This document shows, piece after piece, positions 23,699 through 33,194 of a DNA stretch of 64,000 nucleotides. The stretch comes from DASSQJ01 sp963773655 (GTDB lineage: Bacteria > Actinomycetota > Actinomycetes > Actinomycetales > Dermatophilaceae): positions 496,001 through 560,000 of the forward strand of contig CAVZBX010000003.1 in NCBI GenBank assembly GCA_963773655.1, in the 5' to 3' direction. Under the pieces are notes generated by a model, which did no database searches, had not been told where the DNA came from, and saw only the letters and a program-made list of their open reading frames with translations. The translations under genes were made by a program, and so were the position numbers. The first letter of the stretch is position 1. Each line of letters begins with the position of its first letter.

Positions 23699-24955
23699 TC
23701 AGAAGCCGGACGCGGTGGGCCGCGGGTAGTGGCGCAGGAACTTGGCCACGTGGTTGGCCTTGTTGAGCGCGACGTAGAGCCGGCGCCGGGCACCCTCCAC
23801 GTGGTAGAGCAGGGGGTTGACGTAGGCCCGCCGGGCCACGGTGCGCACGTGTGCCTTCAGCGCGGGGTCGGTGAGGTAGCGCATGAGCAGGGCCTTCGGC
23901 ACCAGGGAGTAGACGATCTCCCGGTCGGCGGTCGCCGGCTCCGCGCGGCGGTTCTCCAGGACGTCGGCGACCATGAAGCGCGCGACGTTCAGGCCGGCGG
24001 CGGTGACGTAGTAGTTGTTGCGGCCGATGCGGGGGTTGACCTCGAGGAACAGGGCGGAGCCGTCGCGGGGGTCGACCTTGACGTCGAAGTTCGCGAACCC
24101 GCGGTAGTCGAGGTGGTCGAGCAGGCGGCGGGCGTGCTCCATGACGTCGGGGAAGGGGGTGGTGACCATGGCGCACGGGTTGCCGAGGGCGAGCGGCGTG
24201 TGCTCCTCGAGCAGCACCTGGGCCGTGCACATCATCGTCACCGTGCCGGAGCGGTCGCGGTAGGCCGTGACCGAGCGCATCCAGGTGTCGTCACCCGGCA
24301 CCAGCTCCTGGACGACGAACCGGTCGCGGAAGCCGGCCTCCCGAAGCCGCCGCCAGAGATCGTCGAGCTGCTCCTGGGTGTGCACGAAGTCGACCTTGTT
24401 CTTTCCCGGGTACTCCAGCAGGTCGTGCTCGCTGGAGGCGGACGCCTTGGCGACCACCGGGAACGGCAGGTCGTCCGGAAGGGGGGCGGGGGCCCACCCC
24501 GGGTCGTCAGCGCGGGTGAAGTCCTGGACGACCGTGCGCGGCGTCGGCACCCCGACGTCGCGGCACACCGCGTCGAACCGGCCCTTGTCGGCGATCTGGT
24601 CGAGCGTGTCGAGGTCGACGAGGGAGAGGAGGTAGAACTCGTCGAGCTCGGCCCGCCGCTCCGCGAACAACCGGCTCCACCCGTCGGTGTTGGCGAGCAG
24701 CAGCACCGGCACCTCGCTCGTGCGCTCGCGGCCGCGCCGCAGCAGCTCCTCGACGTGGTCGTCCTCGCTCGCCGAGGCGCCGAGGAAGTGGTTGTCGATG
24801 ATGGCCGAGTCGGTGACCGGCCCGGTGGGCTGGCGGGAGATGACCGTCGTGCGCACCGAGAACGCCTCGTGGAACGCCCGGGCGAGGGCGTACACGCCGA
24901 CGTCGCCGCCGAGCATCATCACCTCGAACGCCGGGGTGGGGGTGGGGCTCGGCAT
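23699..24955 (-). CDS. ATP-grasp carboxylate-amine ligase
   Basis: The 418-residue protein has an ATP-grasp fold: the lid region PFPVVAKASASSEHDLLEYPGKNK contains the ATP-binding Lys, VQELVPGDD follows near residue 230, and the metal site lies in ALFLEVNPRIGRNNYY near residue 310. This matches the orphan carboxylate-amine ligase group related to D-aspartate ligases, which join a carboxylate to an amine via acyl phosphate. ATG 24955 was chosen for the AGGAG about ten bases upstream. Substrates are unknown. It converges on the PLD gene, ending 29 bases from it. Confidence 0.82.
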   Translation of the reverse strand: MPSPTPTPAFEVMMLGGDVGVYALARAFHEAFSVRTTVISRQPTGPVTDSAIIDNHFLGASASEDDHVEELLRRGRERTSEVPVLLLANTDGWSRLFAERRAELDEFYLLSLVDLDTLDQIADKGRFDAVCRDVGVPTPRTVVQDFTRADDPGWAPAPLPDDLPFPVVAKASASSEHDLLEYPGKNKVDFVHTQEQLDDLWRRLREAGFRDRFVVQELVPGDDTWMRSVTAYRDRSGTVTMMCTAQVLLEEHTPLALGNPCAMVTTPFPDVMEHARRLLDHLDYRGFANFDVKVDPRDGSALFLEVNPRIGRNNYYVTAAGLNVARFMVADVLENRRAEPATADREIVYSLVPKALLMRYLTDPALKAHVRTVARRAYVNPLLYHVEGARRRLYVALNKANHVAKFLRHYPRPTASGF

Positions 24956-25185
24956 CGGGTGGGCTGCTCCTGGGTCGGGGGCGGAGGGCACGGCACCGGT
25001 GGGGGAGGGCGGGGGTGGGTCCGGGCGGGGCCCTGCCGACCGGCGCGCCCATGCTACCGACGGGGCGGTGCGGGCTCAGGTGACGTGGCGGCACGGCCGA
25101 GGCCGGGCCGGGTGCGACGCGTGGACCGTCCCCCGCCGGGGTAGGGGGCAGCCGACGCGCCCGCACGACACCGAGGAGCACTCCC

Positions 25186-26055
25186 ATGAGCGACACCGAC
25201 CCCCGCGCGGTCGAGATCCCCGCCCAGACCCAGGACTGGCCCGGCAGCACGGCGGCCCTGCACCCGACTCCCGACCACGGCGAGGAGTCCTGGGTGGGCC
25301 GTGGTCGGCTCACCGGCCGCCGGGTCCTGGTGACCGGCGGGGACTCCGGCATCGGCCGGGCGGTGGCGGTCACCTTCGCCAAGGAGGGGGCCCGGATCGT
25401 GCTGACCCACCTGCCCGAGGAGGCCGAGGACGGCGCCAGCGCCGTGGCGGCCGTGGAGGCGGCCGGTGGCGAGGCGGTGGCGGTCGAGGCCGACCTGCGC
25501 ACCGCGGAGGCGGTCGACGCGCTGGTGCGGCGCGCCCGCGAGGAGCTCGGTGGCATCGACGTGCTCGTCGCCAACGCCGCGTACCAGATGACGCACGACC
25601 GGCTCGAGGACTTCCCGCCCGAGCAGGTCGAGCGCACCTTCGCCACCAACGTCTTCTCGGTCTTCTGGCTCGTGCGTGCGCTCGCCGGCGACCTCGAGGA
25701 GTCCGGCGGCAACGTCGTCGTCACGACCTCCGTGCAGGCCTACCAGCCCTCGGACCACCTGCTCGACTACGCGGCGACCAAGGCCGCGCTCACCAACCTC
25801 GTCGTCAACCTGGCCCAGGAGCTCGGGCCGCGGGGCATCCGGGTCAACGCGGTCGCCCCCGGGCCGATCTGGACCCCGCTCATCCCCGCGACCATGGCCG
25901 CGGACAAGGTCGAGGGCTTCGGTGCGTCGACCCCCCTGGGCCGGGTCGGTCAGCCCGTGGAGGTGGCGGCGGCGTTCGTCTTCCTCGCCTCGGACGAGGC
26001 CGGCTACGTCTCCGGCACGGTCCTCGGCGTCACCGGGGGCAAGCCGGTGTTCTGA
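25186..26055 (+). CDS. SDR-family oxidoreductase
   Basis: The 289-residue short-chain dehydrogenase has the NAD(P)-binding TGGDSGIGRAVAVTFAKEG (about residues 46-64), the structural NAAYQ motif and the catalytic Ser/YAATK set (YAATKAALTN near residue 192). The N-terminal extension of about 45 residues and the VEIPAQTQDWPGSTAALHP region place it in the YhdF/glucose-ribitol dehydrogenase-like group found in stress-induced genes. The substrate is unknown. ATG has GAGGAG upstream. The 230 bases before it (24956-25185) hold no recognised feature. Confidence 0.9.
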   Translation: MSDTDPRAVEIPAQTQDWPGSTAALHPTPDHGEESWVGRGRLTGRRVLVTGGDSGIGRAVAVTFAKEGARIVLTHLPEEAEDGASAVAAVEAAGGEAVAVEADLRTAEAVDALVRRAREELGGIDVLVANAAYQMTHDRLEDFPPEQVERTFATNVFSVFWLVRALAGDLEESGGNVVVTTSVQAYQPSDHLLDYAATKAALTNLVVNLAQELGPRGIRVNAVAPGPIWTPLIPATMAADKVEGFGASTPLGRVGQPVEVAAAFVFLASDEAGYVSGTVLGVTGGKPVF

Positions 26056-26783
26056 GCGCTGCCGGCCGGTGCCCGGCCCATCGCGGACAGGTACCCGGCG
26101 AAGCCCTGCGGGGCCCGGCCCCTCCGCCGGCTCGACGTCCGGACCCGGATGCGGTCGGTCGAGACCGGCTGCGTTCCGGCGCGCCGGAGCCGGTGGACGA
26201 GGTCGACGTCCTCGTGGGCCGGCAGCCCCGCGAACCCGCCGACGGCGAGGTAGGCGGCGGCGCGGACGCCGAGGTTGGCGCCGTGGACGTGCGGGTGTCC
26301 CTCCGCGAGGACGTGCCGGTGGCGCCAGGCGCGGCGCAGGGCCGGGGGCAGGTGGTCGTCGGGCTCGACGGTGCCCAGCACCAGGTCGGCCCCGGCGTCG
26401 GCGATCTCCAGCTGCCGCACGAACCAGTGGGCCGGGACCACGGTGTCGGCGTCGGTGGAGGACAGCCAGGTGGTGGCCGCGGACCCGCCCGCGGCCGCCG
26501 CGGCCGCGAGGCCCGCAGCGGCGGCCGCGAACCGTGCGGCCCCCGCCGAGCCGGCCGCCAGCTCGACGACCCGCACCGGGTGTCGGCTCGCCACGGCATG
26601 CGAGCGGTCCGTGCAGCGGTCGAGCGCCACGACGACGTCGACGGGCACGGCGGACCGGCGGGTGCCCCCGGCGTCGTGTCGCAACCGCTCGGCCGCGGCG
26701 GCGAGCGACTCCAGGCAGGCCGGCAGCAGGGCCTCCTCGTCGCGGACCGGGACGGCGACCACCACCCGCTCGACGACGCTCAC
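26004..26783 (-). CDS. Family 2 glycosyltransferase
   Basis: The 259-residue enzyme has a GT-A fold: VVVAVPVRDEEALLPACLESL at the start, a DALDR-like VALDRCTDRS and the metal-binding DxD in WLSSTDADTVVPAHW near residue 105, then LPAHEDVDLVHRL in the acceptor region. It lacks membrane helices. It is the last gene of the three-gene cassette and its GTG overlaps the previous stop codon. The 3' end overlaps the convergent SDR gene by 52 bases. The sugar donor and acceptor are unknown. Confidence 0.88.
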   Translation of the reverse strand: MSVVERVVVAVPVRDEEALLPACLESLAAAAERLRHDAGGTRRSAVPVDVVVALDRCTDRSHAVASRHPVRVVELAAGSAGAARFAAAAAGLAAAAAAGGSAATTWLSSTDADTVVPAHWFVRQLEIADAGADLVLGTVEPDDHLPPALRRAWRHRHVLAEGHPHVHGANLGVRAAAYLAVGGFAGLPAHEDVDLVHRLRRAGTQPVSTDRIRVRTSSRRRGRAPQGFAGYLSAMGRAPAGSAQNTGLPPVTPRTVPET

Positions 26784-28165
26784 GTGCGCCCCTCCCGCTC
26801 CGCCAGCGACAGCATCCCGCCCCAGAGGTCGATGGCGACGTCCGCGTCGCGGTAGCGCGCGGAGTGCGGCAGGTCGCCCAGCGCGGCCGCCGCCAGCTCG
26901 TGGACGGCCGGCCCGTCCAGGGGGGTGCCCACCGTGGGGTGGCGCCAGTGGACGAGCAGAACCTCCCCTCCCGGGACCAGTGCGCGGCGGACCGCCGCGA
27001 GGGTGCGCACCAGCGCCAACGGGGTGAGGAAGTAGCCGACCTCGGACATCACGACGAGGTCGAACGGACCGGACGGCATCGCCGCCGGGGCGCTGCCGTG
27101 CCGCCAGGTGACACCCGGCGGGCCGTCGCGCCGGGCAACCTGCAGCGCCCGGGCGCTGACGTCCATCGCGACGACCTCGCCGGCGACCGCGTCGAGGCCG
27201 GCGGTGAGCACGCCGGAGGAGCAGCCGATCTCGAGCACCCGTGGGTGGTGCCGGCGCTGGAGCACGCCGAGGGCGAGCGCCCGCTTCCGGTGCTCGTACC
27301 ACGAGCTGTCGACGCCCCACGGGTCGTCACCCTCGTCGAACATCTCGTCGAAGGGGCCGGCGGCCTCGCTCTCGCCCGGCTCGGCCTGTCTCGCCAGCAC
27401 CCCCCCGGGGTCGAGGAGCACCTCGAAGGGTCGGCGTGCCCGTCCGAGCACGGGAGGGGTGACCACCGGGGCGTGCTCGGCGCCGGGGCCGAGGGGTGCG
27501 GTCTGGGACGGGAAGAGGTCGAGGGCGTGCCGCTTGGCCGAGAGGGCGGCCGGGCCGGGCTCGACGACGGCGGCGGCGTCCCAGGGCAGGTCGGCGGGAG
27601 CCCCCCAGTGCCACAGCCACAGGGGGTAGTGCACGACGGCTGCCCCGGTCCGGTCGGCCACGGCGCGGGCGGCACCGCCGGCCGCGTCGTGGTCCGGGTG
27701 GCCGTCGGCGACCCACGGCGCGACCACGAGGGACCCGGGCCCGACGACCGGCGCCAGGGCCCGGCCCAGGTCGTCGGGGCGCGCGGCCAGCTCCCCGTCG
27801 GGGAACCCGAGGTGGTGCACGGCGGCCCCCGGGCACAGGGCCGCGACGGCGGCGTCGACCTCCCCGCGCCGGACCCGTGCCAGGGCTGCGGGCGTCCACA
27901 CCCGGGACGCCGGGTGGGAGGCCTCGCCGGCGGTCGCGACGACGACGTCCACCCGGGCCCCGTGGCCCGCCGCCGCGGCGAGGAGGCCGCCGACCGCGAG
28001 CGTCTCGTCGTCGGGGTGAGCAGCCACGACGACGACGTGCGGATGGGCGTCCAGCACCCGGGGCAGGTCGACGACCGGCACGTCGTCCCATCCGGGCGCG
28101 GCCAGCCACACGGCCTCGGCGGTACCGGGCTCGTCGTGGCGGAATGACGGCGCGCTGCCGCTCAC
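26780..28165 (-). CDS. PIG-L deacetylase fused to a SAM methyltransferase
   Basis: The 461-residue protein has two domains. Residues about 30-240 form a PIG-L zinc deacetylase with AHPDDETLAVGG (metal ligands His-Asp-Asp) and DGHPDHDAAG, as in N-acetylglucosamine deacetylases such as MshB. Residues about 265-460 form a class I methyltransferase with the SAM motif VLEIGCSSGVLTAGL, preceded by DPWGVDSSWYEHRKRAL, typical of NodS-like N-methyltransferases. A plausible sequence is deacetylation of an amino sugar then N-methylation; this is inference. GTG 28165 overlaps the upstream stop codon. Confidence 0.88.
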   Translation of the reverse strand: MSGSAPSFRHDEPGTAEAVWLAAPGWDDVPVVDLPRVLDAHPHVVVVAAHPDDETLAVGGLLAAAAGHGARVDVVVATAGEASHPASRVWTPAALARVRRGEVDAAVAALCPGAAVHHLGFPDGELAARPDDLGRALAPVVGPGSLVVAPWVADGHPDHDAAGGAARAVADRTGAAVVHYPLWLWHWGAPADLPWDAAAVVEPGPAALSAKRHALDLFPSQTAPLGPGAEHAPVVTPPVLGRARRPFEVLLDPGGVLARQAEPGESEAAGPFDEMFDEGDDPWGVDSSWYEHRKRALALGVLQRRHHPRVLEIGCSSGVLTAGLDAVAGEVVAMDVSARALQVARRDGPPGVTWRHGSAPAAMPSGPFDLVVMSEVGYFLTPLALVRTLAAVRRALVPGGEVLLVHWRHPTVGTPLDGPAVHELAAAALGDLPHSARYRDADVAIDLWGGMLSLAEREGRT

Positions 28166-29196
28166 GCCGGCCGCGGGGGCGGGTCGGGCACCGCGCCGAG
28201 GCAGAGCTGCCCCAACCGGGCCAGGTCGCGTTCGGCGTGGTGCTGCCGGAGGTAGACGGTCAGGTCCGCCACGCGGCGGGCGTGCTCCTCGTCGTGGGTG
28301 AGCGGACCGGGCCCGAGGGCATGGCCCACGACCGTGAGCACCTGCTCGGCCGCGTCGGCCACGACGGCCCGCACCCTCGCCGCCAGGACCGTGGCGTCGC
28401 AGCGATGGGCCGGGTCGCCGATCACCGCGGCGGCATCGCGCAGGGCGAGCAACGCCGGGTGCAGCGCCCGGTCGGCGTGGCCGAGGTGCACCAGGGCCAC
28501 CTGGTCGGGCTCCCGGCGCCGGGCAGCGGCCACGAGGGCCCCGGCGAGTGCGGCGGCGGCACCGAACCAGACCGCGGCGACCCCGATGCCGCCCCACCCG
28601 AACCCGGGGCGGTCCAGGTACCAGCCCGGCGGACCGACGCGCACGGAGGGGACCTCGGTGAGGCGGAGGGTGCTCGTCTGGACGGCGGACAGCCCGCGTG
28701 GCACCCAGGGGGTGGGTTCGACCTCGGCGCCGGGATGGCGGAGGGGGACTGCGTGCAGCTCGGGGCGACCGGGTGCGCCGACGGTGACGAGGGCGTGCGA
28801 CAGCGTCCCGGCGAGGGAGCACCAGGGCTTGGTCCCGGAGACGACCGGGTGGCCGTCGGGCCCGTCGTCGGCCCGCAGGGCGGCCTGCGGGGCGTTGGCG
28901 GCGAAGACACCGAACGTGCTCTCGGCGTCCGCCCCCACGCGCGCGAGGTCGGGGGAGCCCGCCTGGGCGAGGATGGCGCGGGCGTCCAGGTGCGGCTCCG
29001 CGGTGCGCGCGGCGGTCAGGTCGGCCGCACCGAGGGTCGCCAGGACGGAGAGGTACCGCCACGGCCGCTCGCCGAGCGCCCGGGCCACGGGGTCGAGCTC
29101 GGTCGCCAGCCGCAGGGCGGCGGGCACGTCGGGGCCGGGGGCGCGGGACAGCACCTCCGCGTCCGCCCACTCGTCCAGGCGCCAGGCAGTCGTCAC
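28162..29196 (-). CDS. Acyl-CoA dehydrogenase homologue
   Basis: The 344-residue protein resembles the acyl-CoA dehydrogenase fold: the beta-domain flavin region SGTKPWCSLAGTLSHALVTV corresponds to the canonical G-x-K-x-x-x-S segment, and the rest is helical. It is shorter than usual (about 380) and diverged, with no clear catalytic Glu assigned. It heads the cassette with the deacetylase/methyltransferase and glycosyltransferase, all joined by four-base overlaps. It may oxidise or desaturate an acyl or amine group on the product. GTG 29196 follows the family's typical N-terminus poorly, so the start is uncertain. Confidence 0.75.
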   Translation of the reverse strand: MTTAWRLDEWADAEVLSRAPGPDVPAALRLATELDPVARALGERPWRYLSVLATLGAADLTAARTAEPHLDARAILAQAGSPDLARVGADAESTFGVFAANAPQAALRADDGPDGHPVVSGTKPWCSLAGTLSHALVTVGAPGRPELHAVPLRHPGAEVEPTPWVPRGLSAVQTSTLRLTEVPSVRVGPPGWYLDRPGFGWGGIGVAAVWFGAAAALAGALVAAARRREPDQVALVHLGHADRALHPALLALRDAAAVIGDPAHRCDATVLAARVRAVVADAAEQVLTVVGHALGPGPLTHDEEHARRVADLTVYLRQHHAERDLARLGQLCLGAVPDPPPRPA

Positions 29197-29275
29197 CGCG
29201 GGTGGGTACCCACGACGGCGGCGGTCCAACCACCTGTCCCCGGGGTGGTGGCGGGCCGGGCTCCCGGGGACGCGG

Positions 29276-30391
29276 TCAGCCGGCGGCCGCCCGCAGGCGG
29301 GCGGCCACCGCCTCGGGACGGGTGTCGTTGACCCACCCGCCCACGGCGCTCTCGGATCCGGCAAGGAACTTCAGCCGCCCGGGCCCCCGCAGCACCGACA
29401 TCACCTGCAGGAACAGGCGCGAGACCTCGCGTCCGGTGCGGGCCGGCGCCTGGTGCCAGGCCGCGATGTAGGGGAGCCGGACCGGGCCCTCGACCGTGAC
29501 GTGGTAGCGGTCGAGACGGCCGAGCAGGTCCAGGTAGAGCACGGCCAGCTCGTCGCGCTCGGCCTCGTCGAGGGCGACGAGGTCGGAGACGTCGCGGTGC
29601 GGGGAGAGGTGCACCTCGAGCGGCCACCGTGCGGCGTACGGGACGTAGGCGGTCCAGTGCTCGCCGGCGAGCACGACGCGGGAGCCGTCGGCGCGCTCGG
29701 CTGCCAGCAGGTCGGCGCCGAGGAGCCGTCCGGTCCGCGCGTGGTGCTCGGTGGCGCGGGCGAGGATCTCGGCGGTGCGGGCCGGCACGTGCGGGTAGCC
29801 GTACACCTGGCCGTGCGGGTGGTGCAGCGTCACCCCGATCTCCTGGCCCCGGTTCTCGAAGCAGAACACGTGCGCGACGGCGGGGTCCGCCCCGAGCTCG
29901 GCCGTGCGGTCGGCCCAGACGTCGACGACGGTCCGCACCCGGCGGGGGCCGAGCTCGGCGAACGTCGAGTCGTGCTCGCTCGTGAAGCACACGACCTCGG
30001 TGCGGCCCGTGGCCGGGCCGTGCAGGTAGCCCTCCGGGGCGACGACGTCGTCCTCGGCCACGGGGGCGTACGAGGGGAACCGGTTCTCGAAGACCACGAC
30101 GTCGTAGTCGCGGTCCGGTACCTCCGACGGCATGCTGCCGCGGCCGGTGGGGCACAGTGGGCACTCGTCCCGAGGTGGCAGGAAGGTGCGGTCCATCCGG
30201 TGCCCTGCCACCGCGACCCAGTCGCCGACGAGGGCGTCGTACCTGACGTGCCCGGCGGCAGCGCGGGGGCCGAGGTCGCGGGTGTCCTCGGCGGTGCGCT
30301 CGGGGGCGTCCGGGCTGTCGTCGAAGTAGATGATCTGCCGCCCGTCGGCCAGCCGCCGGGCGGTGCGGCGCACGTCGTGCGCGACCCTCAT
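29276..30391 (-). CDS. galT: Galactose-1-phosphate uridylyltransferase
   Basis: The 371-residue enzyme exchanges UMP between UDP-glucose and galactose 1-phosphate in the Leloir pathway. The nucleophile motif HHPHGQVYGYPHVP is intact, as is CPLCPTGRGSMP, which provides the Cys metal ligands. The second half includes PYAARWPLEVHLSPHRD. It is the last gene of a minus-strand operon with deoR-type regulator and beta-galactosidase, with its ATG overlapping the regulator stop codon. No galK or galE is in the window. Confidence 0.95.
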   Translation of the reverse strand: MRVAHDVRRTARRLADGRQIIYFDDSPDAPERTAEDTRDLGPRAAAGHVRYDALVGDWVAVAGHRMDRTFLPPRDECPLCPTGRGSMPSEVPDRDYDVVVFENRFPSYAPVAEDDVVAPEGYLHGPATGRTEVVCFTSEHDSTFAELGPRRVRTVVDVWADRTAELGADPAVAHVFCFENRGQEIGVTLHHPHGQVYGYPHVPARTAEILARATEHHARTGRLLGADLLAAERADGSRVVLAGEHWTAYVPYAARWPLEVHLSPHRDVSDLVALDEAERDELAVLYLDLLGRLDRYHVTVEGPVRLPYIAAWHQAPARTGREVSRLFLQVMSVLRGPGRLKFLAGSESAVGGWVNDTRPEAVAARLRAAAG

Positions 30392-31206
30392 CCCGCCGCC
30401 CCGGTCCGGTCGCCCCGGCCCCGCCCCGCGGGGTCGGCGAGCACGAGCTGCTCGACGGTCTCCTCGAGCACGCGCCTGGCGCGCTCGGGGATGCCGGCGT
30501 CGGTGACGAGGGTGTCGACGTCGGCGAGGTCCATGAACGTCGACAGGCCGACGATGCCGATCTTGGTGTGGTCCGCGAGCACACAGACCGTGCGGGCCGA
30601 GCGCACCAGCGCCCGGTTCGTCTCCGCCTCGACGAGGTTCGGCGTCGTGAGCCCCGCCTCCCGGTCGATGCCGTGCGCGCCGAGGAAGAGCCGGTCGACG
30701 TGCAGCCCGGCGAGGGCCGTCACCGCGACCGGGCCGACGAGGGCGTCGGACGGGGTCCGGACCCCACCGGTGAGGACCACCACGTGTCCCGCCGTCTGCG
30801 ACTGCGACTCGTGGAGCAGCTGGGCCACCGGCACCGAGTTCGTCACGACGGTGAGCTGCGGGATGCTTCGCACCGCCCGGGCGAGCTCGTACGTGGTCGT
30901 GCCGGCCGAGATGCCGATGGTCGCCCCCGGCTGCACCAGCCGGGCGGCCTCCTGTGCGATCGCCTGCTTCTCGGCCGTCATCAGCGTCGACTTCGCCGTG
31001 AACCCGGGCTCCTCGGCCGCGCGTCGCGCCGACGCGACGGCGCCGCCGTGCACGCGCTGGAGGAGGCCCTCGCCGTCCAGCCGCTCGATGTCGCGCCGCA
31101 CGGTCATGTCGGAGACCCCGAGCCGCTCGACGAGCTCGGAGACGCGCGCGGCGCCGCGTTCCTCGACGACGGCGAGGATCGCGGCCCGGCGCTGGCTGGC
31201 GAGCAT
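30388..31206 (-). CDS. DeoR/GlpR-family transcriptional regulator
   Basis: The 272-residue repressor has an N-terminal helix-turn-helix (RRAAILAVVEERGAARVSELVERLGVSDMTVRRDIERL, of which VSDMTVRRDIERL is the recognition helix) and a sugar-phosphate-sensing domain with GISAGTTTYELAR and LADHTKIG. The locus suggests it responds to a galactoside-derived sugar phosphate and controls both divergent transcripts. Its ATG overlaps the beta-galactosidase stop codon by one base. Candidate operators are at 33212-33224 and 33385-33396. Confidence 0.92.
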   Translation of the reverse strand: MLASQRRAAILAVVEERGAARVSELVERLGVSDMTVRRDIERLDGEGLLQRVHGGAVASARRAAEEPGFTAKSTLMTAEKQAIAQEAARLVQPGATIGISAGTTTYELARAVRSIPQLTVVTNSVPVAQLLHESQSQTAGHVVVLTGGVRTPSDALVGPVAVTALAGLHVDRLFLGAHGIDREAGLTTPNLVEAETNRALVRSARTVCVLADHTKIGIVGLSTFMDLADVDTLVTDAGIPERARRVLEETVEQLVLADPAGRGRGDRTGAAG

Positions 31207-33194
31207 CAGCTCTCCCGGATGACGGCCGCGGTGCGGGCGGCCACGGTGGTGACCGGGCCGACGTCGGTGCCGGAGGCGAGGTCGTGTCCGGCGGCGGTGA
31301 GCTCGCAGGGTTCCGACGTGTGGTTGAGGACGAAGAGCCACGAGCCGGCCTCCGACCGTCGCCGGGTGACCTCGACGCCGGCCGGCACCTGCGCCGCGGG
31401 CGTGACGCCCGCCTCTGCGGTGACCCGGTCCAGCAGCGCGCCCAGCGTCCCGTCGTCGGGCAGCGTCCCGACGTACCAGGCGACGCCGTCGCCGACGGAC
31501 CGGCGGGTCACCGCGGGGCGCCCGGCGACCGGCCCCGCGGCGTACGCGTGCACCACCTCGACGTCGCCTGCCCGGGCGTCCTCGGACCACACCGTGCCCG
31601 ACCCGCCGCCGGTCAGGGGCACGGCCTCGCCGGGGCGCAGCGGGGCGAACTCCTCGACCCGCACCCCCAGCAGGTCGCGGAAGGCGCCGGGATAGCCGCC
31701 CAGCCGCACGTGGTCCTCGGGGTCGGCGATGCCGGAGAAGTAGGTGACGACGACGTGCGCACCGGCGCGCGCCACGTCGGCCACGGCCTGTGCCGCGGCG
31801 TCGGAGACGAGGTAGAGCGTGGGGACGACGACGACGCGGTAGCGCGACAGCTCGGTCTCGGGGTGCACCACGTCGCAGGTGATGCCTCGGTCGCGCAGCA
31901 GCCGGTGCACCCTGTGCCCCGCCGTCGTGTAGTCGAGCTGCGCCGACGGCATGCCCGGACCCTCGACCGCCCAGGCGGCCTCGTAGTCCCAGAGCAGGGC
32001 GACGTCGGCCTCGACCCGGGAGCCCACCACCTCGCCGAGCCGGGCGGCGACGGCGCCCAGCTCGCAGACCTCGCGGAAGCGGTCGCTGTCCGCCCCCGCG
32101 TGGGGCACGAGCGCGGAGTGGTACTTCTCCGATCCGGCGCGGGACTGCCGCCACTGGAAGAAGCCGAGCGTGTCCGCCCCGCGCGCCACGTGGGAGAGGG
32201 AGTCCAGGAGGGTCTCGCGGGGGGGCTTGACCGGGTTGACCGGCTGCCAGTTGACCGCGCTGGTCGAGTGCTCCATGAGCACCCACGGACCCCCGCCTGC
32301 GAGGCCGCGCGTCAGGTCCCCGTGGAAGGAGAGCTCGGCGCGGGGGTGCTCGAGGGCGTCGACGACGTAGTGGTCGGTGCTCACGACGTCCTGGTGCGGG
32401 GCCCACGCGTGGTAGTCGAGGAGCCGGAAGTGGTCCATCGTCATGAAGTTCGTCGTGACCGGCACCTCGGCGGAGTGCCGGCGGATCACCTCCTTCTCGG
32501 CGAGGTAGAACTCGAGCAGCGTGTCGGAGCCGAACCGGTGGTAGTCGAGCACGTGGGTGGGGTTGCCGAAGGTGGTCGTGACCCGCGGTGGCAGCACCTG
32601 GTCCCACGCGGTGTAGCGCTGGCTCCAGAACGCGGTGCCCCAAGCCTCGTTGAGCGCCTCGAGGCTACCGTGGCGCCGCTCCAGCCAGGTGCGGAACGCC
32701 GCGGCGCAGGTGTCGCAGTAGCACGGCAGGTTGTGGCAGGCGTACTCGTTCGAGACGTGCCACATCGCGAGGGCGGGGTGGTCGTGGAAGCGGCGCGCCA
32801 CCTGTTCGGTCAGGGCCAGGGCCAGCTCCCGGTAGACCGGCGAGGACGGGCACCAGGCCTGCCGGCTGCCCGGCCACAGCGTGCGGCCCTCCCGGTCGAC
32901 GGGGAGGATCTCGGGGTGGGCGGCGCTCAGCCACGGTGGCGGGGTGGCGGTGGCGGTGGCGAGGTCGACGGCGATGCCGTGCTCATGGAGCAGGTCCATG
33001 ACGTCGTCGAGCCAGCCGAAGTCGTACCGGCCGCGCTCCGGCTCGAGCCAGGACCACGAGAAGACGCCGAGGGTGACGAAGCTGACCCCGGCGTCGGCCA
33101 TGAGGCGCATGTCGTCGGCCCACACCTCGCGCGGCCACTGCTCCGGGTTGTAGTCGCCACCGAAGGCGATGCGGTCGTCCGGCCATTGACGCAT
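31206..33194 (-). CDS. Beta-galactosidase, GH42
   Basis: The 662-residue enzyme hydrolyses terminal beta-galactosides. GH42 marks are FGGDYNPEQWPREVW at the start, the acid/base in WHVSNEYACH near residue 150, a zinc-binding Cys cluster (CHNLPCYCDTC) just after it and the nucleophile in LMEHSTSAVNWQ near residue 308. There is no signal peptide, so it acts on imported sugars. No ribosome binding site precedes ATG 33194, and the predicted transcription start falls at the ATG, so a leaderless mRNA is likely. It is first in the operon with the DeoR regulator and galT. Confidence 0.95.
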   Translation of the reverse strand: MRQWPDDRIAFGGDYNPEQWPREVWADDMRLMADAGVSFVTLGVFSWSWLEPERGRYDFGWLDDVMDLLHEHGIAVDLATATATPPPWLSAAHPEILPVDREGRTLWPGSRQAWCPSSPVYRELALALTEQVARRFHDHPALAMWHVSNEYACHNLPCYCDTCAAAFRTWLERRHGSLEALNEAWGTAFWSQRYTAWDQVLPPRVTTTFGNPTHVLDYHRFGSDTLLEFYLAEKEVIRRHSAEVPVTTNFMTMDHFRLLDYHAWAPHQDVVSTDHYVVDALEHPRAELSFHGDLTRGLAGGGPWVLMEHSTSAVNWQPVNPVKPPRETLLDSLSHVARGADTLGFFQWRQSRAGSEKYHSALVPHAGADSDRFREVCELGAVAARLGEVVGSRVEADVALLWDYEAAWAVEGPGMPSAQLDYTTAGHRVHRLLRDRGITCDVVHPETELSRYRVVVVPTLYLVSDAAAQAVADVARAGAHVVVTYFSGIADPEDHVRLGGYPGAFRDLLGVRVEEFAPLRPGEAVPLTGGGSGTVWSEDARAGDVEVVHAYAAGPVAGRPAVTRRSVGDGVAWYVGTLPDDGTLGALLDRVTAEAGVTPAAQVPAGVEVTRRRSEAGSWLFVLNHTSEPCELTAAGHDLASGTDVGPVTTVAARTAAVIRES

